DNA from: an uncultured Planctomycetaceae bacterium
GTDB taxonomy: Bacteria; Planctomycetota; Planctomycetia; Pirellulales; Pirellulaceae
Assembly: GCA_937862885.1 (NCBI GenBank)
Contig: CALMEE010000040.1
Span: 1-64,000 of the forward strand
Length of the DNA: 64,000 bases
Direction: 5' to 3'
Both the position numbers and the translations under genes were made by a program. This document shows, one piece after another, positions 9,597-18,212 of this stretch; within the stretch, counting starts at the first letter, position 1, and every line of letters starts with the position of its first letter. Below the pieces are notes generated by a model. The model was given only the letters and a program-made list of their open reading frames with translations. It was not told the DNA's origin and made no database searches.

Positions 9597-10823
9597 TTAT
9601 TCCTCTGTGTTGATGACTTGCTTCCGTTTCTCTTGCTGGTAACGATTGAACAATTCCGGATCAAACGCGTCGATCGGCTGGTAGGCGTTTTTCGTTTCGG
9701 GGGCGACAGCAGTGGTCATCCACGAAACGTCGACGCCTTTCACTGCGTTGCCCTCAGGGATTTCTGTGTCGATGATGATCGACGCTTTGTCAACGTTTAG
9801 CGGATTCTCAGCCTGATTGTCGACGATTGAACGTTCACGGTCTGCGATCAAGTGTAGCCAGGCTCGCAAATAACGAAACTGTATCGAATCCGGATCCCAT
9901 ACCGCATGTGAATTCTGCACGACAATCGGTCGGCTGGCGGCCTCATCCTTGGCCCAGTGCTTTGTTATCGACATCAACAGAATTGGACTCTCATCAGGCG
10001 CAGTCCGATTCACGTATTTGAGTACTTCTTTCAGATTTCGTTCAGTCATGGCCTTCGTGGTTGGCCGCTGCCGCGATTCAAAAATTAATGGCATGACTGC
10101 ACTCGATGACGAGTGGCAACCTGCGGCCGTACATCCATTGATCAATTTCGCTTCGATGTCTTTCGCGAAGTGCTTAAATCCCACGGCATTGACGGACATT
10201 GCAGCAAGCGTCTTATCCTGCGAAGTATGCGTTGTTTGCTCTGCACGTGTCGTCGTGTTTAACGCATTGGTCTTGATTGCATCTTCTCTCGTGGCAGGCG
10301 CGTTATTAATGAAGTTGATGCGCGGATTGAATTTTGTATCATGCTCGGCATAAAGTTGATCCAGGATCGCTTCATCAAGTTTCAATCGCCGAATCCATGC
10401 CAGTTGATATTCTGCCTCGAATTCCAAATTATAACGACAACACCAACGAAATAACTTGATCTGTTCCTCCAATGAAAAGTCGCTCAGGTTACGTCGTTTG
10501 AAATTGACAATGTCGGCCGACCGCATGCAATGCAACTCCACCTCGCGAGGCGGTAACGTTACGACGATTCCATTGGCCAACTCAATACGATAGCCTACCT
10601 CAGTTTTCGACACGCTCCCATGATAAAGCTGATCGTTGGTTGTCAATACGAATGACTTTTCATTCTGCTCCGTTTGCGCTTGAATTTCCGAAGTTAAGCC
10701 GATGGCAAACGCTAATGAGATCAAAAACAGGTTTGTCTGAGGATGAGCCAAACTCTTCAAGCGTGCCATAAACCAACCTTCTGCCATTGCATACCGACGA
10801 AACTTCAGACAAGAATTTCGCAT
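9597..10823 (-). CDS. Secreted protein with CX4CH heme-type motif
   Basis: 408 residues from ATG 10823. An internal ATG at 10769, with AAGG about seven bases ahead, gives a cleaner signal peptide (MARLKSLAHPQ, then LFLISLAFAIGLTSEIQAQ) and may be the true start. After the leader comes a small beta region (LYHGSVSKTEVGYRIEL, VVTLPPREVELH), a helical region, and at about residue 233 the motif CTAAGCH, a CX4CH spacing rather than the usual CXXCH of c-type cytochromes. Secreted planctomycete proteins often have cytochrome-like modules before a second domain. Whether heme is bound is uncertain because of the unusual spacing. It would act in the periplasm. It is a single gene, with 325 bases to flhA on the other strand. 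Confidence 0.75.
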   Translation of the reverse strand: MRNSCLKFRRYAMAEGWFMARLKSLAHPQTNLFLISLAFAIGLTSEIQAQTEQNEKSFVLTTNDQLYHGSVSKTEVGYRIELANGIVVTLPPREVELHCMRSADIVNFKRRNLSDFSLEEQIKLFRWCCRYNLEFEAEYQLAWIRRLKLDEAILDQLYAEHDTKFNPRINFINNAPATREDAIKTNALNTTTRAEQTTHTSQDKTLAAMSVNAVGFKHFAKDIEAKLINGCTAAGCHSSSSAVMPLIFESRQRPTTKAMTERNLKEVLKYVNRTAPDESPILLMSITKHWAKDEAASRPIVVQNSHAVWDPDSIQFRYLRAWLHLIADRERSIVDNQAENPLNVDKASIIIDTEIPEGNAVKGVDVSWMTTAVAPETKNAYQPIDAFDPELFNRYQQEKRKQVINTEE

Positions 10824-11148
10824 TTTCTCGCGAGTTCATAGCAATTTCCGAGGTCGAACGTCAAGGGAACAAGGCATTGCTGGCAACGGATGCTCGATAG
10901 AAGGCACGAAAAGTTGAGAACTTTGGCACCGCCAGCAGTATCTCGATAAGCTATTGCGGTTCGTATGCGCAAGTGGACAGAAAATCAAACTTTACGCATT
11001 TTCGCTGGTTTGCTACCTTCCCCCTGCCATGTTGCGAGAACAATGGCCGACGTTACGCGTTGAGTTCGACAAGCCGTTCGGAATTCTGGATCTAAGGTGC
11101 AACGAAATCCACGCTCGACAGTTATCGGAAATTACGGAAGGTAAGATC
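10824..11148. other. Region upstream of flhA
   Basis: Between the divergent CX4CH gene and flhA. The flhA frame stays open through most of it (from 10954), but that part does not resemble FlhA and is best read as untranslated. No sigma-54 or sigma-28 promoter with correct spacing was found. Confidence 0.5.
11136..11141 (+). promoter_or_regulatory. Ribosome-binding site that fixes the flhA GTG start
   Basis: GGAAGG lies seven bases ahead of the in-frame GTG at 11149. The resulting protein starts just before the first FlhA membrane helix and has the normal family length, which supports this start over the ATG at 11029. Confidence 0.65.
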
Positions 11149-13215
11149 GTGCAATTGCCACTTCGATTTCGGGAATTACTTTTGCCATTGGTAATTATCG
11201 CCAGCATTCTGGTAATTTTGATTCCCTTACCACCGGGAATCATCGATTTACTTTTGATCGCCAATATCACGTTGGCCGTAGTTGTGCTGTTGTCAACGAT
11301 CCAAGCGAAATCGCCGCTGGAGTTGAGCGTGTTTCCGACGTTACTGCTCGTCGCCACGCTAGGTCGTTTGGTTTTGAACGTGGCGACCACACGCCTGATT
11401 TTGACCAACGGAGCGGAAAATCAAGTTGCTGCTGCCGGAGGCGTGATCCAGAATTTTGGTCAATTCGTAGCCGGTGACCATTTGGTTGTCGGCATGATTC
11501 TTTTTGGAATAATCGTCGTGATACAGTTTGTGGTGATCACGAAAGGTGCAACTCGCATCAGTGAAGTCGCGGCGAGATTTTCGTTGGATGGACTGCCCGG
11601 AAAGCAAATGGCAATTGATGCTGATCTGAACGCGGGCATGATTGACCAAAAACAGGCGCAACAACGCCGGCAAGAACTCGGCGCTCAAGCGGACTTTTAC
11701 GGAGCCATGGATGGTGCCAGCAAATTCGTTCGAGGCGACGCGATCGCAGGTGTCTTGATCACGGGCATCAACTTGCTGGGTGGCTTGGCGATTGGTCTGA
11801 TGAGCGGAATGTCCATCAATGATGCAGTGGCTTCTTTTTGCATGCTGACGATTGGAGACGGTCTTGCGTCTCAGATCCCGGCGTTCCTTATCGCATTGGC
11901 GGCGGCCATGTTGATCACCCGCAGTTCGGAAAGATCACAACTTTCGACACAATTCGTTTCCCAATTATTCTCCAAGCCACAAGTATTGGTCGTGGCGGCG
12001 ATGTTCTTGGTCATCTTGTCGTTTACCCAATTGCCATGGATCCCGTTATTCGCCATCGGATTCATTTGTATCTCTATCGCATTTGTCATGAATCAAGCAC
12101 AACGATCGCATCAGCCGATCGTTGAAAAACCACCGGAAGAAGGAAAATCTGAAACTGAGCGATTGGTGGAGGATTGTCTCGCGAACGACCCAATCGAATT
12201 TGAGCTAGGGGTTGATCTCATTCAATTGGCAGATGTGAATCGTGGAGGGCGATTACTGGAAAAGATTGCAATGCTCAGACGAGAGTTCGCGGCGGATATG
12301 GGCGTGATTCTGCCGCGAGTCCGCGTCCGGGACAATTTGGATCTGGCCCGCTGCGGATATCGAATCAATATTCAACAGTTGTCGATGGCCAGCGGAACCG
12401 TGTACTTGGATCATATTTTTGTCATGGCTCCCGCAGCAAGTGCTCGGTCCAATTTGTCTGAGTTGTTCTCGCATGGAATCAATGACATCAACCCATACAC
12501 TGGGGAAGTTGGCTTGTGGATTCGCAACAGCCAACTTGAACGGGCCGTCGATATGGATCTCAAAATCCTCACACCGACAGAGTTCTTGATCAGTCAATTG
12601 AAAGCAACAGCGAAAAAATCAGCTGCAAGCTTGTTAACGCGAGAGGCAACGTCCCATCTCGTTCAGCAATTGCGTGCCGATCAACCGTCGGTCGTTGATG
12701 AATTGATTCCAGAATTGTTATCGATTGGGCAGGTACAGACCGTTTTGCAAAATCTTTTGCGTGAATACGTTCCCATTCGGCAATTTCAGTTGATTCTGGA
12801 AACACTGGCAGATCATTCACGGCTGACTACTGACCTCAATGAGTTGACCGAACGCGTGCGCGAACGGCTTGCCCCATACATTTGTCAACGCTTGGCCAAC
12901 GGGGAGCAGATGCGCATCTTGCGGTTCGACGCGGCAAGTAAGCAACGACTAAAGGACCAGATCTTACTCGCTAATCATGGTGGAAAACCAGACCAACAGG
13001 ATTGGGAGCCTTCGATTGCTGACGAAGTGCTCAACAAAATCGCTCAAGCCGCAACACGCAAACGAGCGGATGCGTTGGTCGTTGAACCCCATCTCCGACG
13101 CCGCATGCAACGTTTGGTCTCCCAAAAAATTCCGCAACTGGCTGTGTTGAGCGAAACGGAAATCCCCTTAGCCGTCGACTGCATCGAAATCGAAACGTTA
13201 GGCATTCAAGTCTAG
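11149..13215 (+). CDS. flhA: Flagellar biosynthesis protein FlhA
   Basis: FlhA is the large export-gate subunit of the flagellar type III secretion system in the inner membrane; its cytoplasmic C-terminal domain receives chaperone-substrate complexes. Seen: an N-terminal membrane domain of about eight helices starting PLVIIASILVILIPLPPGIIDLLLI, the FHIPEP-type region around LSVFPTLLLVATLGRLVLNVATTRLIL, the loop GLPGKQMAIDADLNAGMIDQ, and a C-terminal cytoplasmic domain with the family ending around RRMQRLVSQKIPQLAVLSETEIP. Starting at GTG 11149 the protein is 688 residues, the usual FlhA size. Counting from the first open codon at 10954 would add 65 unrelated residues. No other flagellar genes adjoin it, so flhA is separated from the fliC/fliD/fliS cluster 20 kb away. 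Confidence 0.95.
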   Translation: MQLPLRFRELLLPLVIIASILVILIPLPPGIIDLLLIANITLAVVVLLSTIQAKSPLELSVFPTLLLVATLGRLVLNVATTRLILTNGAENQVAAAGGVIQNFGQFVAGDHLVVGMILFGIIVVIQFVVITKGATRISEVAARFSLDGLPGKQMAIDADLNAGMIDQKQAQQRRQELGAQADFYGAMDGASKFVRGDAIAGVLITGINLLGGLAIGLMSGMSINDAVASFCMLTIGDGLASQIPAFLIALAAAMLITRSSERSQLSTQFVSQLFSKPQVLVVAAMFLVILSFTQLPWIPLFAIGFICISIAFVMNQAQRSHQPIVEKPPEEGKSETERLVEDCLANDPIEFELGVDLIQLADVNRGGRLLEKIAMLRREFAADMGVILPRVRVRDNLDLARCGYRINIQQLSMASGTVYLDHIFVMAPAASARSNLSELFSHGINDINPYTGEVGLWIRNSQLERAVDMDLKILTPTEFLISQLKATAKKSAASLLTREATSHLVQQLRADQPSVVDELIPELLSIGQVQTVLQNLLREYVPIRQFQLILETLADHSRLTTDLNELTERVRERLAPYICQRLANGEQMRILRFDAASKQRLKDQILLANHGGKPDQQDWEPSIADEVLNKIAQAATRKRADALVVEPHLRRRMQRLVSQKIPQLAVLSETEIPLAVDCIEIETLGIQV

Positions 13216-13776
13216 AATTTCTTCAGCATAGAAGCTTTTCTTGTAAGGCTCCGCAAATCCAACGTCTATCTGGAGCACATTTTCGTGACTGCGAATGATG
13301 GCATAAGCAATCGAAATCGCTCAGTAATCATTTACGCCCGATCGCAATTCCCGTGAAGCCTTGTTAGTTGACCGCGAGCATCTGGTCGTTTACCATTCAT
13401 CCAGGACGTTGGCTCAAGCTAGAATTTCGGTTTAAAAGTAACCTTGTTCACGGTCCAAAGTGGAATGCGAACTCGGAAGTCTTGTTGCGAGCAGCGATCA
13501 GAGAGTCGTTTCATTTTGAACGGGACTTAGCATTTGGGCCAGTTCTTTCAATTGAAGTCGCAGCGTTAGGTGTTTATCCGTATGGTTGGAGCAGGCTATT
13601 AAAATTCGCAGGCATGAGACCGCTTCGCGGGCCTAAGTTTTAGATTGTCTCCAGCCGCTCGCTTGCAAGTTTTCGTTACAATAGAATTGCAACTACATCT
13701 TTAGCATTTTGGGGATCACAGTATTCCCAATGGAGAATTGGAACCGAGGCTTCGCGGCTGCGGGGAATTAATTTTG
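13216..13776. other. Intergenic region
   Basis: 560 bases between flhA and the moxR operon. A 91-codon frame (13368-13643) shows no family resemblance. I see no RNA gene, clear terminator or promoter of standard form. Confidence 0.5.
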
Positions 13777-14865
13777 ATGGAAGATCATGACCAGATAATT
13801 CCAGTTGAACTGGTGCCTAGAATAGAACCTGCAAAAGATCTGCATCCCGAATCGACGGGAATCAGCCGAGATGACTTAGAGTTATTGCGGCAGGCAAGCG
13901 ACGGCTACAAACGGCTGAAGCAGGAAATCGCCAAAACCGTAGTTGGCCAAGAAGATGTCGTTCTACCGGCTTTGACCGCAGTTTTCTGTGAGGGACACAC
14001 GTTGATCATTGGTGTTCCCGGTTTGGCGAAGACGTTATTGGTCAAGACGTTGGCCGCAAGCTTAAATTGGGAGTTTAAACGGGTGCAGTTCACGCCTGAC
14101 CTCATGCCATCAGATGTGATTGGCATGGAACTGCTACAGCATGACCAAGCAACTGGAAAGCGGGAAATGAAATTCGTAAAAGGTCCCATCTTTACGAATT
14201 TGCTTTTGGCTGACGAAATCAATCGGACGCCTCCCAAGACGCAAGCAGCCTTGCTGGAAGCCATGCAGGAGTACACTGTGACGAGTTTGGGACATTCTCA
14301 TCCGATCAAGAAGCCATTTGTGGTATTCGCAACTCAGAATCCGATCGAACAGGAAGGAACCTATCCGTTACCGGAAGCTCAATTGGATCGCTTCATGTTC
14401 AGCATTTGGGTGAAATATCCGTCAGCGGAACAAGAGGTGGACATTGTCCTTAACACCACCGATGCGCGACAAGTTAACATCGATCCAGTGTTCAATGTTG
14501 ATCAGATCCAAGCGTTTCAGAGATTAGTTCGACGCGTGCCGGTTTCTCGGCACGTTGCCAAATACGCCGTTTCTTTGGCAAGAGCAACGCGACCTGAATC
14601 AGCAGAAGCCGACGTCTTCGTTAAGAACTATGTGGCATGGGGTGCCGGACCGCGGGCTGGGCAAAACCTGATCTTGGGTGCAAAAGCGCTGGCCGTTATT
14701 CATCAAGAGCCAACGGTTTCGTGCGGACATGTTCGGCAGGTAGCGACGTGGGTTCTGCAACATCGTATCTTGCCCAATTACAACGCTGCCGGTGATAGCA
14801 TTTCGGCGGCAAACATTGTGACGCACATACTCGATTCGGTGCCGGAACCGGATTACCGAAGTTAG
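13777..14865 (+). CDS. MoxR-family AAA+ ATPase
   Basis: 362 residues from ATG 13777; the frame opens earlier at a TTG (13738) that is less likely. Walker A is GVPGLAKT (residues 79-86) and Walker B is LLADEINR, followed by the sensor region FVVFATQNPIEQEGTYPLPEAQLDRF, all diagnostic of MoxR. MoxR ATPases act as chaperones in the cytoplasm, typically loading metal or maturing complexes together with VWA-domain partners. Here the partners are encoded directly behind it: DUF58, BatA-like and a large VWA membrane protein. The four genes share strand with gaps of 72, 105 and 11 bases and are probably one operon. The target of the system is not known. Confidence 0.92.
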   Translation: MEDHDQIIPVELVPRIEPAKDLHPESTGISRDDLELLRQASDGYKRLKQEIAKTVVGQEDVVLPALTAVFCEGHTLIIGVPGLAKTLLVKTLAASLNWEFKRVQFTPDLMPSDVIGMELLQHDQATGKREMKFVKGPIFTNLLLADEINRTPPKTQAALLEAMQEYTVTSLGHSHPIKKPFVVFATQNPIEQEGTYPLPEAQLDRFMFSIWVKYPSAEQEVDIVLNTTDARQVNIDPVFNVDQIQAFQRLVRRVPVSRHVAKYAVSLARATRPESAEADVFVKNYVAWGAGPRAGQNLILGAKALAVIHQEPTVSCGHVRQVATWVLQHRILPNYNAAGDSISAANIVTHILDSVPEPDYRS

Positions 14866-14937
14866 TATCGAGTTGGTAGGCTGCGGAAAATCGGTGCGGA
14901 ATAATGTCTGCTGGGCAAAAAGTGTTTGAGGAAATGC

Positions 14938-15996
14938 ATGGGCGAAATGGAAGAGATTATATTTGCCGACGTCGTTGTTCGTGACGGATTGAAGCGAAAG
15001 TACTTTTCTCCTCGCGACATGCGTCGTCTATCACACGCAGTCTTCTCCTCGCGCCGTGCCATTCAGGGCTTGTTCGCCGGTAAGTTCAGGACCCGCCAGA
15101 GTGGTCAAAGCATCGAATTCCATGATTACCGAGAGTATTTGCCGGGCGATCAAATCAATCATATCGATTGGAAAGTCTACGCGAGAACGGATCGGCTTTT
15201 TATCAAGCTCTTCGAACATCAAACCGATTTAGCCGTCCATTTACTCGTCGATCGATCACGTTCTATGTTATTTAATGGCTTGATGGCAAACGGTGATTCG
15301 AAGTATGACTTTGCTTGCCGCATGGCGGCGGCGATCTGTTTCCTGGTTTCCAAACAAAACGACCGTTTCTCGTTCTCAACTGCATCTGGTGGCTTGGTGC
15401 AACACGTCTCTGCCGGTAACTCGATGCAACATCTCGTCCACACTTTGGATGAAATGGAGCGTGTTCGCCCCGCCGGCGATGCCGATTTGGCCGCCGCCGT
15501 AGAACAACTTATGGAGACGTCGCGGAAAAAAGATTTGTTGTGCCTTTTCAGCGATCTGTTGGACGAAGATTTGTACCAACCAGACGTTGACGTAGGACGC
15601 AAAAGGCAACCAAATCGACGTATCGAGCATCCGCACACAGCGGTTAACAGCGTGCCACGATCGCTGATCCAAGTTTGTAAGAAGTGGTTGCAAGGTGGTG
15701 GTGAGGTTGTTCTATTTCATATTATGCATCCCGATGATATCAAGTTGCCGGACGTTGACGATGCGACATTTTACGACCTGGAAAGCAATGAACGAGTGCG
15801 CGTCAATATATCGGCCGTTCGCGAGCGATTCGCAAAACGCGTTGAGGAGTTTCTCGCGGGCTGGGCCGGTGGTATGCGCAAAATCGGAGTTGACTATAAT
15901 TTAGTGCGTGTATCCGCAGATTTTTTGCCAAACCTTGAGAGATTCTTCTCGCGAAGACGCGACAGGTTAACGAGTCTTCGCGGCAGATTCGCGTAG
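14938..15996 (+). CDS. DUF58 domain protein
   Basis: 352 residues from ATG 14938, supported by GAGGA at 14928-14932. DUF58 proteins are the regular partner of MoxR ATPases and have a VWA-like fold. Seen: the DUF58 signature region FHDYREYLPGDQINHIDWKVYART (about residues 60-85) and a following LLVDRSRSM, a DxSxS metal-ion site as in VWA domains. A long charged insertion sits between residues 210 and 240. There is no membrane segment, so it is cytoplasmic or peripheral. It is the second gene of the moxR operon. Confidence 0.9.
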   Translation: MGEMEEIIFADVVVRDGLKRKYFSPRDMRRLSHAVFSSRRAIQGLFAGKFRTRQSGQSIEFHDYREYLPGDQINHIDWKVYARTDRLFIKLFEHQTDLAVHLLVDRSRSMLFNGLMANGDSKYDFACRMAAAICFLVSKQNDRFSFSTASGGLVQHVSAGNSMQHLVHTLDEMERVRPAGDADLAAAVEQLMETSRKKDLLCLFSDLLDEDLYQPDVDVGRKRQPNRRIEHPHTAVNSVPRSLIQVCKKWLQGGGEVVLFHIMHPDDIKLPDVDDATFYDLESNERVRVNISAVRERFAKRVEEFLAGWAGGMRKIGVDYNLVRVSADFLPNLERFFSRRRDRLTSLRGRFA

Positions 15997-16101
15997 AAAT
16001 TTGCGTGGTGTTGTAATTTCCAATTTGGCGTCGATCGCGGTCTTGCTGCGAGAACAATTATCAGGGTGAGTCAGCAAAATGCCCAGGAGGATTCTTGGAA
16101 C

Positions 16102-18201
16102 ATGATTCAGTGGACAACACCGATGATGTTGGCTGGATTGGGACTTCTTGCGTTTCCAATTTTGGCGCACCTATTGTCGCTGCGTTCTCGAAACAACTAT
16201 TTTTTTTCGACAAATCGGTTTCTCGAGGAGGCGGCCAGCCAGCAAAATAGATTTCTACGATTGAAGCGTTGGCTGCTATTGATCGTGCGCTGTTGCATGA
16301 TCGCGTTCATCGTGCTTGCGTTCGCCAGGCCTATTTGGGAGAAGCGTCTATCGCTTAATTCTGGAACGGAGGAACTAGCTGTAATTATTTTGCTGGACAC
16401 GAGCGTTTCGACTTCTCAGTCAATCGACGGCGGAGTGGCATTCCAAGCCTTGAAAGCGACGACGATTCGCACTTTGAATCAACTGCGTGCAGGTATCGAC
16501 TCAGCCAACATTGTGTTGGCCGAAGATGTGGCCAGTCCAATCGTGCCTGAGTTGACGAAGAACCTGCGGCTCCTGCATCAACTGATGAGAAAGGTTGATT
16601 GGAATTATGGGAGAGCCGATATTGAAGGGGCATTTGTTGAAATTTCGAAGCAGTTCGACAAGTATCCGGGCAAAAAATTGCTGGTGATCGTGTCGGATAT
16701 GCAGGCCACGAATTGGATGAGCGACGAAATTCGCGGGCGGAAACAGATTGCGCTACCCAAGGGAATTGAAACGAAGTTTATCCAATTGCCCACGCCGACG
16801 TCCCTAAATTTTGGTGTTGTGAATCCGCGCTGCTTTCCGGCCGATCCATTGCCTGGTCAAAACTTTCAAGTCGTAGCCGATGTGGGTGGCGACACCAACG
16901 AGCCGACACAACTGTCCGTTACCCTTTCAGTTGTTGGCGGTGAAAGCCAATCGCAAACGGTACGTATCGAGCCGGGCAGTCTGACTCCAGTATCGTTCGA
17001 CGTGGAGTTTGATGCTGCACTTGAAGGCGCATTTGTCTTCTCCATTCCAGACGACCGATTTTCGGCGGACAATAAGTGCTATTTCGCCGTTCGTCGCGGC
17101 GTGACCACGCCAGTGGTGATGATTTCGGATGATCCCCCTGAAGATATTGGCACCTCCGCCTTTTTTATGGAGCGCGCCCTCCGTCCCTTTAATGATATTC
17201 AAGATCGATACAAAATGGTTGCGATGTCTCCAGGGAAAGTGGTTGAAGGCAGTTTAACACGCTTCGAAATTGCTGTGGTTGGTTACGTTTCGGAACTGAA
17301 TGATGAAAGTTGTGCGGAGATTGCGCGTTTTGTGCGGGAAGGCGGCAATCTTATCTATCTTTGTGGCGAAGGCGACGTCAATCGAAATTTGAAACGGCTC
17401 GCAGCTGCCGTCGAGGACAGCCTGTTACCATTCGAGGTTGTTGCGGTCGACCGTTTTTCTCGTTACGAAGATGCACCCTATATTTCGGCAGGTAAATGGC
17501 GTAGCCCTTGGTTGCAAGCCTTCGATGTTTCCAGCCAAGTCGCGCTGCGCGATGTCCGGTTGCATCGAGTTTGGTCCGTGGATAATGTTGCGGAGGATGC
17601 CGATATTTTGCTGACGTACTCCGACGGTCGACCTGCTTTGGCTCACCGATACTTTGGACGAGGGCACGTTTTGTTGGCCAACTTTAGCCCTTCAACTGAT
17701 TTCAGCGAATTTGGCACCTATGGAGCGTTTGCCGCACTCATCCAAATGCTGGTCGGCCATTTGGGTGAGCAGTTGGCGGAAGAGGCCCCGATCGTTCCCA
17801 AACCTATACGATTTACGACTGCTCTGGCACGTCCAAACGACGCGAGCGTGCAGATCATTGACCCCGAAGGAGTGAGTTTGCTGAAATATGACTTAACTGA
17901 CGCAACTCCAGAAGTACTCGTAATTACACAGAACACACAGCCTGGATTCTATCGCATGGAGACCGGTGAAAACATTGTGCAAACCATTGCCGTGAACATT
18001 GACCCGCGGGAAAGTGACCTCCGTAGAATTTCGACCGACAAAATTGAATTTATTGAAGGGCGAGAATTTTCCGTTCAGAGCCTCGATGAATACGGTAGTG
18101 GTATCGTGGATCAAGGGCAGCCACTCTGGGGTTGGTTGGCTATGATCGCGTTGCTCGCATTGACAGCAGAGTCCCTAATGTTGGCCTGGTGGCGCAGATA
18201 G
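16102..18201 (+). CDS. BatA-like membrane protein with VWA-type domain
   Basis: 699 residues from ATG 16102, with AGGAGG at 16085-16090. The first 80 residues form the double-transmembrane BatA/aerotolerance N-terminal module: LAGLGLLAFPILAHLL, then a basic loop with a conserved phenylalanine-rich stretch, then WLLLIVRCCMIAFIVLAFARPIW. A VWA-type domain follows with metal site DTSVS (about residue 110). The rest is beta-rich and presumably periplasmic, and a C-terminal helix (WLAMIALLALTAESLMLAWW) returns to the membrane. In the Bat/MoxR systems such proteins form membrane assemblies whose substrate is mostly unknown. It is followed after 11 bases by the next VWA protein. Confidence 0.88.
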   Translation: MIQWTTPMMLAGLGLLAFPILAHLLSLRSRNNYFFSTNRFLEEAASQQNRFLRLKRWLLLIVRCCMIAFIVLAFARPIWEKRLSLNSGTEELAVIILLDTSVSTSQSIDGGVAFQALKATTIRTLNQLRAGIDSANIVLAEDVASPIVPELTKNLRLLHQLMRKVDWNYGRADIEGAFVEISKQFDKYPGKKLLVIVSDMQATNWMSDEIRGRKQIALPKGIETKFIQLPTPTSLNFGVVNPRCFPADPLPGQNFQVVADVGGDTNEPTQLSVTLSVVGGESQSQTVRIEPGSLTPVSFDVEFDAALEGAFVFSIPDDRFSADNKCYFAVRRGVTTPVVMISDDPPEDIGTSAFFMERALRPFNDIQDRYKMVAMSPGKVVEGSLTRFEIAVVGYVSELNDESCAEIARFVREGGNLIYLCGEGDVNRNLKRLAAAVEDSLLPFEVVAVDRFSRYEDAPYISAGKWRSPWLQAFDVSSQVALRDVRLHRVWSVDNVAEDADILLTYSDGRPALAHRYFGRGHVLLANFSPSTDFSEFGTYGAFAALIQMLVGHLGEQLAEEAPIVPKPIRFTTALARPNDASVQIIDPEGVSLLKYDLTDATPEVLVITQNTQPGFYRMETGENIVQTIAVNIDPRESDLRRISTDKIEFIEGREFSVQSLDEYGSGIVDQGQPLWGWLAMIALLALTAESLMLAWWRR

Positions 18202-18212
18202 GAGAAGCACAC

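Noticed and set aside
13368-13643. 91-codon frame between flhA and moxR
   Set aside because: No ribosome-binding site and no family features; within chance expectation.
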